Origin: Candidatus Poribacteria bacterium
GTDB lineage: Bacteria; Poribacteria; WGA-4E; WGA-3G
Length of the DNA stretch: 64,000 nucleotides
Assembly: GCA_028820635.1 (NCBI GenBank)
Contig: JAPPIG010000038.1
Location: 1 to 64,000, forward strand
Reading direction: 5' to 3'
Part shown: one piece after another, positions 41,716-51,400 of the stretch
How the letters are laid out: every line of letters starts with the position of its first letter
Numbering within the stretch: the first letter of the stretch is position 1
Notes under the pieces: generated by a model
What the model saw: only the letters and a program-made list of their open reading frames with translations
Database searches by the model: none
Told to the model about the DNA's origin: nothing
Program-made: the position numbers and the translations under genes

Positions 41716-43773
41716 CTACAGATAAGGCATCAAATCCCAGAGAAGGATGGAGCCATCAAAACTTGCACTTGCCAAAAGTTCGTTATTCGGTGAGAATGCA
41801 ACTGCTTGTATATCTGTTGGATGCCCCAAAAAAGTGACGATCAGCTTGCCTGTTTCAGCATTCCACAAATGGATAGGCACCTTCTCAAAACTCGGATGCC
41901 ACCATACACCACCAGCCAAGTACTTTCCACAATGGGAGAAAGCCAACGCCATCATATTATCATATTTCTGCGGCAATCGTATCCGCTTATGGATTTGGCT
42001 CTCATTTATATCCCATACAAGGATTTCTGGCTGTCTTAACAATCCACCGCAAGCTAAATATGAACCACATGGTGAAAATGCAAATCTAAATATTTCCCCT
42101 GCTGATTGTGCCGATTCCTCACCTTGTATTATTGCAGAGATTTCACTACGGTTAACATCCCACAACATGTAATCTGGTGCTTTTCCACCGCCACAAGCCA
42201 CGTACGAACTACACGGTGAAAACCCTCCAACATTTTGAACTTTATCGCCCGGAAATTCACAAATTTCTTCACCTTGTTCCACATTCCAAAGACGAGCAGA
42301 TGGCCAAGTGTTTTCTTCACTTATCAGAAACTTTCCGTCTGGACTAAATTCCAGCATCTCAATACGGGAAGGAGGGTTGTTGGGTGAGAATTCTATGAGT
42401 GGGTGTATGAGTTTACATTGTTCGTTTCCACTTAGTACATCCCACACTATGATTGTCCCTTCCGCATCGCCGCATGCAAGCAAATTTGCTGCGGGTGCGT
42501 ATGCTGGTCGAATCCACTCTTTCTCATGTGCAGTAAATTCGATAGCAGGAAAGTTCATATTTCCCATTTCTTGAAGTGTAAGCATGTTTCTGTTAATGCT
42601 AACGACATGGGATTTTCCGCCCGTAGAAGTATACAGATATTGTCTCTTTTCCGTTGATTGTGGGCGTTTACTTTCAATATCCCATAACAGAGTTTCGCGC
42701 CAGTCCCTTGACTCAGCTGCTAACGTTTTTCCATCTTCTGAAAACACTATAGAATTCGGATATGAGATGGGAGAGAAGGTAGGTATACGCTTGGAAACAT
42801 CTCCAGGTGACCATACTTTAATATCACCATTCTTACATAGGTACGCGAGTCTTGCTCCGCTTGAAAATTCTACTAAACCATTATAAAGTTCACCGGAATA
42901 GAGTTTTGTACCGCCTTCCAGATCCCACACTGTAAAGATATTACCGTCCTCAAAATAGCCTGCTGCAGCGTAAAGTATGCCTTCTTGGGAATAAGTAGGA
43001 TACATATCAGCCGAACCATAATCGGTATATACCCGTATCTGTCCCCAAGTGCTAACATCCCAAACGTGGACATTGCCATCCTCCAACCCACCAGAGGCAA
43101 GAAACTGACCACATGGCGAAAAGCAGAGATTAAGAATACAACCGTTATGGCCTGTTAAGCAGCTAATTTGTTCGCAACTTTCTACATCCCACACAATTAT
43201 GGATTCGGCATCATTATCCTGTTCAGCGCAACACGTAGCTGCTATAAGGCGCGTGTTCGGCGAATAGGCAATAGGCATAAAATTGCCTCTTTTCATTTCG
43301 CTTGTAAACTTTTTATCAAGCAGTTCACCAGTTTTTGCTTCCCACACATTGATTGTAGCAGTCTCATGATTGCCAACAACAAGCCAGCGATCATCTGGGG
43401 AAAAGGTGAAAGAATCGAACCAATCCACTTCTATCTGCGTTATACATACGCCGCGCTGCAGATCCCAAATCTTTAAAACACCATTTTGATTGCAAGCTGC
43501 TACCCATTCTCCGTTGTTTGTATAGACAACTTCAAAAATCATGCCGCGTGCAGTGTCTAATAGTGCGATAGGAGCGCACGTGGAGAGATCGTATAGCCAA
43601 AGTCCTATTCTTGTTCCAACAGCAAGATATCGACTATCTGGAGAGAACGCCAGGTTGTTAAAGCATTGGCCGCGTCCTAATCGTGCCACCGCACTTTCAG
43701 GCAGTGCACAAGTTGTCGCATCATCTCTGTCTGCACCGATTGACGCGGGGATTACTAATTTCTTATTTTCCAT
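41716..43773 (-). CDS. Cytoplasmic WD40 protein, tandem paralogue 3
   Basis: About 685 residues, starting MENKKLVIPASIGADRDDAT, without a signal peptide. The shared motif ALPESAVARLGRG occurs near residue 27. Up to about 14 degenerate WD40 repeats follow (for example NLAFSPDSRYLAVGTRIGLW, LCFSPCGQFLASGGLEDG, AVAFSPNNELLASASFDG then SILLWD). It is more diverged from the two upstream paralogues than they are from each other. The start is set by alignment with them; an ATG one codon earlier is equally possible. It is the last of three tandem genes with 16 bp gaps, so all are probably one operon. A binding-platform role is likely; the partner is unknown. Confidence 0.85.
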   Translation of the reverse strand: MENKKLVIPASIGADRDDATTCALPESAVARLGRGQCFNNLAFSPDSRYLAVGTRIGLWLYDLSTCAPIALLDTARGMIFEVVYTNNGEWVAACNQNGVLKIWDLQRGVCITQIEVDWFDSFTFSPDDRWLVVGNHETATINVWEAKTGELLDKKFTSEMKRGNFMPIAYSPNTRLIAATCCAEQDNDAESIIVWDVESCEQISCLTGHNGCILNLCFSPCGQFLASGGLEDGNVHVWDVSTWGQIRVYTDYGSADMYPTYSQEGILYAAAGYFEDGNIFTVWDLEGGTKLYSGELYNGLVEFSSGARLAYLCKNGDIKVWSPGDVSKRIPTFSPISYPNSIVFSEDGKTLAAESRDWRETLLWDIESKRPQSTEKRQYLYTSTGGKSHVVSINRNMLTLQEMGNMNFPAIEFTAHEKEWIRPAYAPAANLLACGDAEGTIIVWDVLSGNEQCKLIHPLIEFSPNNPPSRIEMLEFSPDGKFLISEENTWPSARLWNVEQGEEICEFPGDKVQNVGGFSPCSSYVACGGGKAPDYMLWDVNRSEISAIIQGEESAQSAGEIFRFAFSPCGSYLACGGLLRQPEILVWDINESQIHKRIRLPQKYDNMMALAFSHCGKYLAGGVWWHPSFEKVPIHLWNAETGKLIVTFLGHPTDIQAVAFSPNNELLASASFDGSILLWDLMPYL

Positions 43774-43789
43774 CATAATATCCTATATT

Positions 43790-45760
43790 CTACAGATAAG
43801 GTTTTAGATCCCAGAGATAGATTACACCATCATGCCCACCGCTTGCTAATAGGGTGTTGTCCTGCGAAAATGCAAAACACTGGACATCACTCGTGTGTCC
43901 CCAAAATGTGACGATGTCCTTACCTGTTGCAACCTCCCATAAATGGATAGGCACCTTTTGCAAACCTTTTTGCCACCACGAACCCGATAGAAAGTACTTC
44001 CCACAAGGTAAAAAACATAACGTAATTGGTCGATGGTTTCCTTCTGGTTGTGGAAGTGTCATAAGAGTTTTACCATCGGTCGCGTCCCACAATGTAATCT
44101 CACCCGACTTGCCGCCAGCAATAATGTCACCATTTGGTGAAAACGCTATTCCAGCGTCTTTATCATAGTTAGTTGGAGATGTTAATGACAGTTCAGCAAT
44201 TTGTTTTCCTGCATCAACGTCCCATAAACAGGCTTTACAATCCCGTGACCTTGATATACTTGCGAGTCGTTTCCCATCTGGACTAAATGCCAACCCAGTC
44301 GAGCTGTGCCTCAACCCATCAAAAAATTCTTTATCGTTGATGAGTGTAATAAGCTTTTTCCATCTTTCACCTTCCATTTTGTTATTTACGATAGGTGTCT
44401 GTTCCCAGATGTGTATATTATCGTCCTGATCCGCGCTTGCAATCCGGTGACCTGTGGGAGCGAAAGCTTTGGCACGACCTAAACCTTTTTCCGGTCTAAT
44501 AATTTCAGCAATGGGTTCACTCTTACCTACCTCCGACACGTTTAAATTTTTTCCATATACATTGATGGAGACGATTTTCCCGTCAGGAGAGCGATATACA
44601 TTATGATAAGTCCCAGGAAGTTTTTCGCTGTGTGGTCGGTATGAACGCCTACTCGGAAGATCCCAGAGAAGGACATTGTCTCGCCAAAATCCTGCGGCAA
44701 GTGTCTTTTCATCATCTGAAAAGACTAACGTGTCCATCGTCGGGATATGTCCATGAAGGGTTAAAACGGTATGTGTGTCAGAATTATTACTTTTCGTCCA
44801 GATTTTGATTTCACTGGGGCTTGCAACCGCCAATTGCGTCCCATCTTTTGAAAAACACGTTCTTCTTCTGCTATTTCCCCGATGTTCGAACTCGTCAATT
44901 TTTTCGTTCTGCTTTATATTCCAAACCTCTACTTTATGATCGGATACAACCGCCGCAATCAGTTTGTCCTCTGATGCGTAATGTGGAAATATTTGGGCAT
45001 CACTATTATAATCGGTATAAGTTGTTACCAGTCTTTCCTTTTTTATATCCCAAACCCAGATTGCACCATCTAAACTACTGGCAGCGAGATGTTTTCCATC
45101 CGGTGAAAAGCGGAGATTCTCCATCTCGTTGGGATATTCCGTCAAACAACTGATTCGTTCTCCCGTTTCAACATGCCATATAATGAGAGATTCAGGATCA
45201 GAATTCCTCTTACTCTTTTTTCCTACCAACAACCTTGCATCAGGAGAAAATTGATATGGATGAATGTCGTAGGAGTATTGGATTTCAGTTTCGCTGAGTT
45301 GTTTTCCAGTGTGCGGACACCAAACGTATATTTTCCCATGACTACTAAAACTGATTGCTGCAATGCGCTGTCCATCTTGAGAGAAAACAGGTTTAGAAAT
45401 GTCGCTTGTTCCGTGATCATCTATTCTGATGATACAAACACCACGTTCAATATCCCATATCTTTATATCTTCAGCAAAAGTGTGCGTGACAATCCGGCTA
45501 TTATCAGGTGAAAATGTGATGCTGTCAGTCATCCCGCGTTCGGTATCCCAAAGTGTGATAGGTGATAACGTGGGGAGTTCGTGCAACCAGAGTCCAATTT
45601 CTGATGCTACTACGAAGCACTGGCCGTCTGGTGAAAATGCCATATCACGGACGCCACCGCGTCCCAATCGAGCAATCGCGCCTTCGGGGAGTGCCCAAGT
45701 TGTCACATCATTTCCATCTGCATCGATTGGCGCGGAAATTACTAATTTTTTGTTTTTCAT
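43790..45760 (-). CDS. Cytoplasmic WD40 protein, tandem paralogue 2
   Basis: 656 residues, starting MKNKKLVISAPIDADGNDVT with AGAAGGAA five bases before the ATG; the open frame upstream overlaps the preceding gene. ALPEGAIARLGRG appears near residue 25. WD40 repeats such as DMAFSPDGQCFVVASEIGLW, NLRFSPDGKHLAASSLDG, GLAFSPDGKRLASISRSRD and CFAFSQDNTLLASGGHDG (ending YLWDLKPYL) fill the rest. It is close to the upstream paralogue; several stretches are nearly identical at DNA level (for example around 44.70-44.77 and 46.70-46.77 kb), so the duplication is recent or maintained by gene conversion. No signal peptide. Confidence 0.87.
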   Translation of the reverse strand: MKNKKLVISAPIDADGNDVTTWALPEGAIARLGRGGVRDMAFSPDGQCFVVASEIGLWLHELPTLSPITLWDTERGMTDSITFSPDNSRIVTHTFAEDIKIWDIERGVCIIRIDDHGTSDISKPVFSQDGQRIAAISFSSHGKIYVWCPHTGKQLSETEIQYSYDIHPYQFSPDARLLVGKKSKRNSDPESLIIWHVETGERISCLTEYPNEMENLRFSPDGKHLAASSLDGAIWVWDIKKERLVTTYTDYNSDAQIFPHYASEDKLIAAVVSDHKVEVWNIKQNEKIDEFEHRGNSRRRTCFSKDGTQLAVASPSEIKIWTKSNNSDTHTVLTLHGHIPTMDTLVFSDDEKTLAAGFWRDNVLLWDLPSRRSYRPHSEKLPGTYHNVYRSPDGKIVSINVYGKNLNVSEVGKSEPIAEIIRPEKGLGRAKAFAPTGHRIASADQDDNIHIWEQTPIVNNKMEGERWKKLITLINDKEFFDGLRHSSTGLAFSPDGKRLASISRSRDCKACLWDVDAGKQIAELSLTSPTNYDKDAGIAFSPNGDIIAGGKSGEITLWDATDGKTLMTLPQPEGNHRPITLCFLPCGKYFLSGSWWQKGLQKVPIHLWEVATGKDIVTFWGHTSDVQCFAFSQDNTLLASGGHDGVIYLWDLKPYL

Positions 45761-45776
45761 CAACATTCCTTCTGTT

Positions 45777-47771
45777 CTACAAATAAGGTGCGAGATCCCA
45801 GAGGTAAATTGCACCGTCATGACCACCGCTTACCAATAGGGTGTTGTCCTGCGAAAATGCGAAGCACTGAACATCGGTGGTGTGTCCCCAGAACGTGATG
45901 ATATTCTTACCTGTTGCAACCTCCCACAAACGTATAGGCACTTTCTGCAAATCTGGCTGCCACCAGGCACCAGAGGCTAAATACAGTCCGCACGGAGAAA
46001 AACATAACGTAATCGGTCTTTGACTTTCTTCGGGCTGAGGGAGCGTCATAAGTGTTTTACCATCGGTAGCGTCCCACAGAACAATCTCACCCCATTTACC
46101 ACCAGCGATGATGTCGCCACGCGGTGAAAACGCGATTCCGGTATCGTTGCCACGATATGTATATATATGTACCTTCCCATACCTCCCGTCACGGCTTGGT
46201 AGCGGTGTTAGCGGAAGTTCAAATATCTGTTCGCCTGAATCAACATCCCACAAGCATGCCTTCCAATCCCGTGACCGTGATATACCCGCAAGTCGTTTTC
46301 CATCTGGACTAAACGCTAATCCACTCGGACTATACCCCAGACTATCAGTAAATTCCGAATGGTTGATAACTGTGGGATGTTTTTTCCAACTTTCACTTCC
46401 CAAGCACTCCCAGATGTGTATGTTGTTGTTTTTGTCTGCGCTTGCAATTCTGTGCCCTGTGGAAGCATACGCTTGAGCGCGAGCTAAGCCCTCTTTCGGT
46501 CCGATGAGTTCAGCAATCGGTTCATTCTCGCCGACTTCCCACACGTTTAATTTTACTTCATATCTGTTGGTAGAAATAAATTTTCCGTTGGGCGTACGAT
46601 AAACATTACGCTTTGAAGTCCCAGGCAGTTTCTCACCATGTGGTCGATATGAGCGTCTGCTCGCTACATCCCATAAGAGGACGTTATCGCTCCAAAATCC
46701 GGCGGCAAGTGTCTTTTCGTCCTCTGAAAAGACTAACGTGTCCATCGTCGGGATATGTCCATGAAGGGTTGAAACGGTATGCGTGTCGGAATTACTACCT
46801 TTCGTCCAGATTTGGATTTCACTCGGACTTGCAACTGCTAATTGTTCCCCAGTCTCTGAAAAATAAGGATATAGATCCACGTTGCTTCCTCGATATTCAA
46901 ACGTATCTATTTTTTGCTCCTGCTCTACTTCCCAAATCTCAACTTTTCGCTGAGAGACTGCAGCCACAATCAATCCATCCTCTGGGACGTAATGTGGAAA
47001 TATCTGTGCATCTCCGTAATCAGTATAAGTTATCGCTTTTTGTCCGTTGTCCACATCCCATACATGTAACATGCCATCTGAACTGCCAGCGGCGAGATGT
47101 TTTCCATCCGGTGAGAAGCAGAGTTTCTCCATTTCCCCAGAATATTCCGTGAAGCAGCCGATTTGTTCTCCGGTTTCCGTATGCCACACTGAAATAGATT
47201 CAGGATCGGCATCCGACTCGCGTATTCTGCCTGCCAATAGACTTGTATCGGAAGAAAATTGGAAAGGATAGATACCTTCCGTAGTAGAACCGAGTTTAAT
47301 TTCATTTAGTTGCCTTCCAGTATGCGGACACCAGATATAAATGTTATGATCACCTCCATGGCTGATCGCGACGATGCGCTGTCCGTCTTCGGAAAAAATA
47401 AATTTCCGAATAAGATGCTTGTTCGGTACCTCTATCTGTCTGATACAAACGCCGCTTTGAACATCCCATATCTTTACATTCTCAGCAAAAGTGTACGTGA
47501 CAATCTGACTGCCATCGGGTGAAAAACTGACACCCTTGGTCATTCCGCGTTCGGTATCCCAGAGTGTGGTAGGTGATAACGTGGGTAGTTCATATAACCA
47601 AAGACCAATTGCTGATGCTACAGCGAAATACTGCCCGTCTGGTGAAAATGCCACATCACCAGCACTACCGCGCCCCAATCGAGCAACTGCGCCTTCGGGA
47701 AGTGCCCAAGTTGTCACATCCTCTCCGTTAGTGCTGGCTGGCGCTGGCACAACTAAATTTCGTTCTTTCAT
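45777..47771 (-). CDS. Cytoplasmic WD40 protein, tandem paralogue 1
   Basis: 664 residues, starting MKERNLVVPAPASTNGEDVT with AAGGAA nine bases upstream; an in-frame extension of 23 codons lacks a ribosome site. ALPEGAVARLGRG lies near residue 25, then about 14 WD40 repeats (DVAFSPDGQYFAVASAIGLW, LCFSPDGKHLAAGSSDG, GLAFSPDGKRLAGISRSRD, CFAFSQDNTLLVSGGHDG). It is the first of three tandem paralogues, separated by 16 bp, and follows the LamG gene by 78 bp, so the LamG promoter may drive all four. The internal parts differ mainly between repeats 8 and 12. No catalytic domain. Confidence 0.87.
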   Translation of the reverse strand: MKERNLVVPAPASTNGEDVTTWALPEGAVARLGRGSAGDVAFSPDGQYFAVASAIGLWLYELPTLSPTTLWDTERGMTKGVSFSPDGSQIVTYTFAENVKIWDVQSGVCIRQIEVPNKHLIRKFIFSEDGQRIVAISHGGDHNIYIWCPHTGRQLNEIKLGSTTEGIYPFQFSSDTSLLAGRIRESDADPESISVWHTETGEQIGCFTEYSGEMEKLCFSPDGKHLAAGSSDGMLHVWDVDNGQKAITYTDYGDAQIFPHYVPEDGLIVAAVSQRKVEIWEVEQEQKIDTFEYRGSNVDLYPYFSETGEQLAVASPSEIQIWTKGSNSDTHTVSTLHGHIPTMDTLVFSEDEKTLAAGFWSDNVLLWDVASRRSYRPHGEKLPGTSKRNVYRTPNGKFISTNRYEVKLNVWEVGENEPIAELIGPKEGLARAQAYASTGHRIASADKNNNIHIWECLGSESWKKHPTVINHSEFTDSLGYSPSGLAFSPDGKRLAGISRSRDWKACLWDVDSGEQIFELPLTPLPSRDGRYGKVHIYTYRGNDTGIAFSPRGDIIAGGKWGEIVLWDATDGKTLMTLPQPEESQRPITLCFSPCGLYLASGAWWQPDLQKVPIRLWEVATGKNIITFWGHTTDVQCFAFSQDNTLLVSGGHDGAIYLWDLAPYL

Positions 47772-47849
47772 TAATTTGTATTCCTTGACGACAAAACACC
47801 CAACATAAAAATAGCATGAGCAACTTGACAAGCTACCCACGCCAATTTA

Positions 47850-48605
47850 CTACTTCCGTGATTTTATCTTTCCCCAAGTAGTTGCCAATTTGTTGTGTGC
47901 CTCAACAGCAAGTGCTTGATCCATATTTTTCTTTATTTCTTCTGCTGTAAGTGCAACACTCCACATCTTCACTTCATCAATCGTCCCATTGAAGAAGTTG
48001 CTATTTCCAGTATTTGCGCCGATGGACATGCCGTGAACTCCAAAGTCCATTCGAACATCACCACCCGAATTAGCTTCGGCATTTTTCTTCCCATCAATAT
48101 ACACAATTGCTTTATCTTTATCTTGTGTTACAACAAGGTAGTACCATTGTGGTTCAAACGCGTCGAGAGTTGTAATCACTTGAAATTCCTTTGCTTTCGT
48201 GGCAACGTAGCATCCAAAAAGTATCCCATCTCGGTTGAAAGTCAAATGTGGACGACCCCCACCGTTACCTCGATACATCAAATCTATTCTACCTCCGCCA
48301 GCAATCTTATCAGTAGGTTTGAACCACATCTCAATTGTCATCTCTTTTGGTTCATCAACACCGAGTGCTGGAACAGTAACGGCGCCATTTTTGAATTGTA
48401 ATGCTTGTCCAACGACACCTTCAACCCACTCAGCATTTTTGATTGTGCCTTTAAACTTATTTGGGGAGGTATCCGCTGTTGTGTCGCCTTTGCCTTCATC
48501 AAATGGAAAATTAAAAATTAGATCTTCAGCAGGATTTGATGCGAAAGCAATTGTGCCGCATAGCACAAAAACTATCGTTGCGAAAAGACTAAATAACTTT
48601 TTCAT
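47850..48605 (-). CDS. Secreted LamG/concanavalin-A-like domain protein
   Basis: 251 residues. Signal peptide MKKLFSLFATIVFVLCGTIA, then a LamG-type jelly roll from about 30 to 220. The strands FPFDEGKGDTTADTSPNKFK, VEGVVGQALQFKNGAVTVP, MTIEMWFKP, WYYLVVTQDKDKAIVYIDGK and GTIDEVKMWSVALTAEEI are typical. It probably binds glycans or protein partners outside the cell. ATG with GGAGG upstream and a strong promoter at 48644-48672. The short charged tail (THW-free, ending KIKSRK) has no anchor. It precedes the WD40 triplet. Confidence 0.85.
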   Translation of the reverse strand: MKKLFSLFATIVFVLCGTIAFASNPAEDLIFNFPFDEGKGDTTADTSPNKFKGTIKNAEWVEGVVGQALQFKNGAVTVPALGVDEPKEMTIEMWFKPTDKIAGGGRIDLMYRGNGGGRPHLTFNRDGILFGCYVATKAKEFQVITTLDAFEPQWYYLVVTQDKDKAIVYIDGKKNAEANSGGDVRMDFGVHGMSIGANTGNSNFFNGTIDEVKMWSVALTAEEIKKNMDQALAVEAHNKLATTWGKIKSRK

Positions 48606-48643
48606 GGTTGAAATTCCTCCAAAATATCAAACATATTAACCTT

Positions 48644-48672
48644 ATTTTATGCCAAACAGATTTTTGTGTCAA
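48644..48672 (-). promoter_or_regulatory. Promoter of the LamG-WD40 unit
   Basis: On the minus strand TTGACA (48667-48672) and TAAAAT (48644-48649) with a 17 bp spacer, about 40 bases before the LamG start. Confidence 0.7.
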
Positions 48673-48696
48673 CTTACAGTGTTGTGTAAGTTACAC

Positions 48697-48725
48697 TTGC
48701 AAGTATCAAGAAAATTGTATATTAT
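48697..48725 (+). promoter_or_regulatory. Promoter of the HIT gene
   Basis: TTGCAA (48697-48702) and TATTAT (48720-48725) with a 17 bp spacer, about 45 bases before the start codon; divergent from the LamG promoter 25 bp away. Confidence 0.55.
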
Positions 48726-48771
48726 GATATGTATTACAATCATAACCCTATAGTTAAAAAGGAATTCATGA

Positions 48772-49281
48772 ATGCGTCATAACCTTTTTGTGCCGAACAA
48801 AATGCCTTATGCTAAAGGAAAAAATAGACCAGACGTAACGTGTATTCTGTGTGCTATTGTGGAAAAAGATGAAAAAGTTGAACGGCTTGAAGTGCACCGG
48901 ACAGAACTCTTTACGATTTCGCTTAATCTTTACCCGTATAGTCCCGGACATCTTTTAATCTTTCCAAATCGGCATATAATTGATGCGCGTGAGTTGCGTG
49001 CTGAGGAGGTATTGCATCTTCACAAACTGCAGTGTCTCAGTTTTGAGGTATTGACGCATGCCTATCAACCCAGAGGTTTTAACGTGGGTTATAATATGGG
49101 AGAAGCATCTGGCGCGAGTATTGCCCATTTACATCTTCACGTTGTTCCGCGCTATCCCCGCGAATTAGGATTTATGGATGTCATCGGCGGCGCGAGAATC
49201 ATCATTGAAGATCCAAACGCAACGCAAGAAAAACTTGAACAGTTATTTAAGGAGTGTTCAGATAATTCTCAGGAAAACTAA
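48772..49281 (+). CDS. HIT family nucleotide hydrolase/transferase
   Basis: 169 residues. The histidine triad reads HLHLHVVPRYP (about residues 119-129). CILCAIVEKDE near residue 25 matches the zinc-type CxxC found in many HIT proteins. LNLYPYSPGHLLIFPNRHI is the conserved nucleotide-binding core. Family members hydrolyse or transfer nucleotidyl groups from dinucleoside polyphosphates or AMP conjugates. The start is ATG. Transcribed alone and convergent with the next gene; the 390-residue gene ends 11 bp beyond its stop. Confidence 0.9.
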   Translation: MRHNLFVPNKMPYAKGKNRPDVTCILCAIVEKDEKVERLEVHRTELFTISLNLYPYSPGHLLIFPNRHIIDARELRAEEVLHLHKLQCLSFEVLTHAYQPRGFNVGYNMGEASGASIAHLHLHVVPRYPRELGFMDVIGGARIIIEDPNATQEKLEQLFKECSDNSQEN

Positions 49282-49292
49282 ACCGAGAGCGT

Positions 49293-50465
49293 TTAACTTT
49301 GTAATGTAGCACCTTCTGGACGTGGTGCTGTTGGTCGGATAAGTGTTTGGTCATAGGAACGATACGCAAGTTCTGCTAAATGCGGCGTTTCAAGTTGGAT
49401 ATGTCTTTGCGCACGCGAGTGCATGATGGTATCAAGAATGCCGGTTGTCAACAAAGTGCGTTCCACAGGATATTGTGGCACACCCGTCAAGAACATCTCC
49501 TCAATGTTGAGACTCAGATAACTAAAATGGGAGTACGGAGGCCCATTTTGCAGGTAAAATTCTGTGGCATAGATATTATCACCATGTTTCCCAGCATAAG
49601 CAAAATCACTGACGTACCCGTTCAACATCAGCACTGCGGAACGAAAACCGTCGCTATGATCTATCAGGAACAGGGTCGGGTTTGGGCATCCTTCACGAAT
49701 CGTTTTATCTGGGCGATTTTTGATCTGTGAACACGCTGCTTCCGCTAACTCCATTGACCATTGTCCTGTCTCCGCTGCCTCCCACACAGCCTCACCTTCA
49801 AGACATTGAATAGCAACCACACCAGATTCTCCGCCTTGTCTACGTTCCACCATACATTGCAACGTCTCAAGCGCATGAAAGCCGTAAGACTCCACACCGC
49901 CGTAGCCTATCCCAATAGCCGATTCCAACGGCGTATCAAGCGCGTGTTCTAAAAAAGGTTGTCGCCAACAAGTAGGTAATGAAGAACCTGCCATGAACGG
50001 CACATCAAGGGCTTTAGCACGCTCGTACATCCAATTCGCATTATCCCAATTGTAGGAAAGATGTTTATCGCAAAAAACAGGTACTGATCGTCCGCTTGAT
50101 GCGAACACACCGCAAATCTGCTCAAACATATAACGGCGCGGATACATGTGTTGTTCAAATTCATTATGCGGATAGTCCCCGTGTTCACCGATTAGAAGCA
50201 CACCGTCAACCGCTAACTCACTTCCACCGAGCGTCAACGCTTGCCGAATACTGGGATATATCGGAACTTCATGTTCTTCAGCCAAACCGACTCCGATATC
50301 CCGTGCATCTATCTGATCCAGATAGATGGATACCAAGTCAACACGCGGCATCCGATGTCCTTCATCTGTAGGAAAGCCCGTCATGTATTTTGTGGCGATC
50401 ACATCTGCATGAGAGTGCTGAAAATAGGTTGTAATGATAGCTGCGATTTTCTTTCTGTTTTCCAT
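49293..50465 (-). CDS. Conserved protein of unknown function, 390 residues
   Basis: I do not recognise a named family. The N-terminal part starts KIAAIITTYFQHSHADVIAT and has alternating strands and helices: VDLVSIYLDQI, DVGLAEEHEVPIYPSIRQAL, ELAVDGVLLIGEHGDYP. This is like a Rossmann-type nucleotide-binding fold but lacks a clear glycine motif. Conserved-looking polar segments are GEHGDYPHNEF, VFCDKHLSY, GYGGVESYGFHALE and CLEGEAVWEA. No signal peptide or membrane helix. A relation to the Gfo/Idh/MocA fold is possible. It is 16 bp upstream-adjacent to argB on the same strand (argB comes first), so both may be cotranscribed. ATG start. Confidence 0.65.
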   Translation of the reverse strand: MENRKKIAAIITTYFQHSHADVIATKYMTGFPTDEGHRMPRVDLVSIYLDQIDARDIGVGLAEEHEVPIYPSIRQALTLGGSELAVDGVLLIGEHGDYPHNEFEQHMYPRRYMFEQICGVFASSGRSVPVFCDKHLSYNWDNANWMYERAKALDVPFMAGSSLPTCWRQPFLEHALDTPLESAIGIGYGGVESYGFHALETLQCMVERRQGGESGVVAIQCLEGEAVWEAAETGQWSMELAEAACSQIKNRPDKTIREGCPNPTLFLIDHSDGFRSAVLMLNGYVSDFAYAGKHGDNIYATEFYLQNGPPYSHFSYLSLNIEEMFLTGVPQYPVERTLLTTGILDTIMHSRAQRHIQLETPHLAELAYRSYDQTLIRPTAPRPEGATLQS

Positions 50466-50481
50466 GGGGTTAATCTCCCGG

Positions 50482-51360
50482 TTACCTTATAATCTCTGTG
50501 CCGATACCACCCTCAGTTAGCACTTCTAACAACAGAGAATGAGGAATCCTACCATCAATAACGTGTGTTTTGGAAACACCACCGAGAAGCGCGGTGGCAC
50601 ACGCTTCAATTTTGGGTATCATTCCGCCTATAATTATACCTTCATCAATAAGAGCATTTATTTTGTTCATACGGATCGTTGAGATAAGAGTAGAGATGTC
50701 CTCAGCATCTTCGCAGATTCCGCGTGTATCGGTCAAAAGGATCAACTTTTCGGCTTGGAGTGCGGAAGCGATTTCACCTGCCATTGTATCTGCATTAATG
50801 TTATAGGTTTGTCCATCAACCCCAGTGCCATTAGGTGCAATTACAGGGATGTATCCTGCTTCATCAAGTGTGATAATAGGTTGTGTGTTGACACCGATGA
50901 TTTTGCCAACATATCCGATGTCTATTGTAGTTTCATTTCCATTCTCGTCCATTTTTGTAGGCGTATGTTTTTCTGCTACGATTAGATTTGCGTCCTTACC
51001 ACAAAGTCCAATCGCCTGTCCACCATGTTGATTGATACGTAATACAATGCCTTTATTAATAGTTCCCGCCAGCACCATTTCAGCGATTTCAACGGTTTCA
51101 GCATCAGTTACGCGTAATCCTTGCACAAATTCCGGTTCTTTTCCTACCTTGTCCATCCAAGCACTAATTTTAGGTCCCCCGCCGTGTACAACAATCGGAC
51201 GCATGCCAACATATTTCATCAAAACGATGTCTTCCATAACGGAATGGATGAGAGATTCGTCCTCCATTGCAGCTCCACCGTATTTTATTACAATTCTCCG
51301 ATTGTAAAAGCGTTGAATAAAAGGCAAAGCTTCAATTAAAACTTTTGCTGTTTGATTCAT
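50482..51360 (-). CDS. argB: Acetylglutamate kinase
   Basis: 292 residues of the amino-acid kinase family; it phosphorylates N-acetylglutamate in arginine synthesis. VIKYGGAAM near the N-terminus and MRPIVVHGGGPKISAWMDKV bind ATP and substrate. TDAETVEIAEMVLAG, YNINADTMAGEIASAL and GGMIPKIEACATALLGGV are diagnostic blocks, and the end (SLLLEVLTEGGIGTEI) is typical. Length is normal. No other arginine gene lies in the window. A consensus promoter at 51401-51429 precedes it. Start ATG; only a weak ribosome site. Confidence 0.95.
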   Translation of the reverse strand: MNQTAKVLIEALPFIQRFYNRRIVIKYGGAAMEDESLIHSVMEDIVLMKYVGMRPIVVHGGGPKISAWMDKVGKEPEFVQGLRVTDAETVEIAEMVLAGTINKGIVLRINQHGGQAIGLCGKDANLIVAEKHTPTKMDENGNETTIDIGYVGKIIGVNTQPIITLDEAGYIPVIAPNGTGVDGQTYNINADTMAGEIASALQAEKLILLTDTRGICEDAEDISTLISTIRMNKINALIDEGIIIGGMIPKIEACATALLGGVSKTHVIDGRIPHSLLLEVLTEGGIGTEIIR

Positions 51361-51400
51361 GTAATTTTAGTGTCCCTTGGCTAATGTGTGTTGTCCATAA

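Noticed and set aside
45761-45826. N-terminal extensions of the tandem WD40 proteins (also 47772-47840)
   Set aside because: They overlap the upstream gene or an untranslated gap; the paralogues align from the downstream ATGs, which have ribosome sites.
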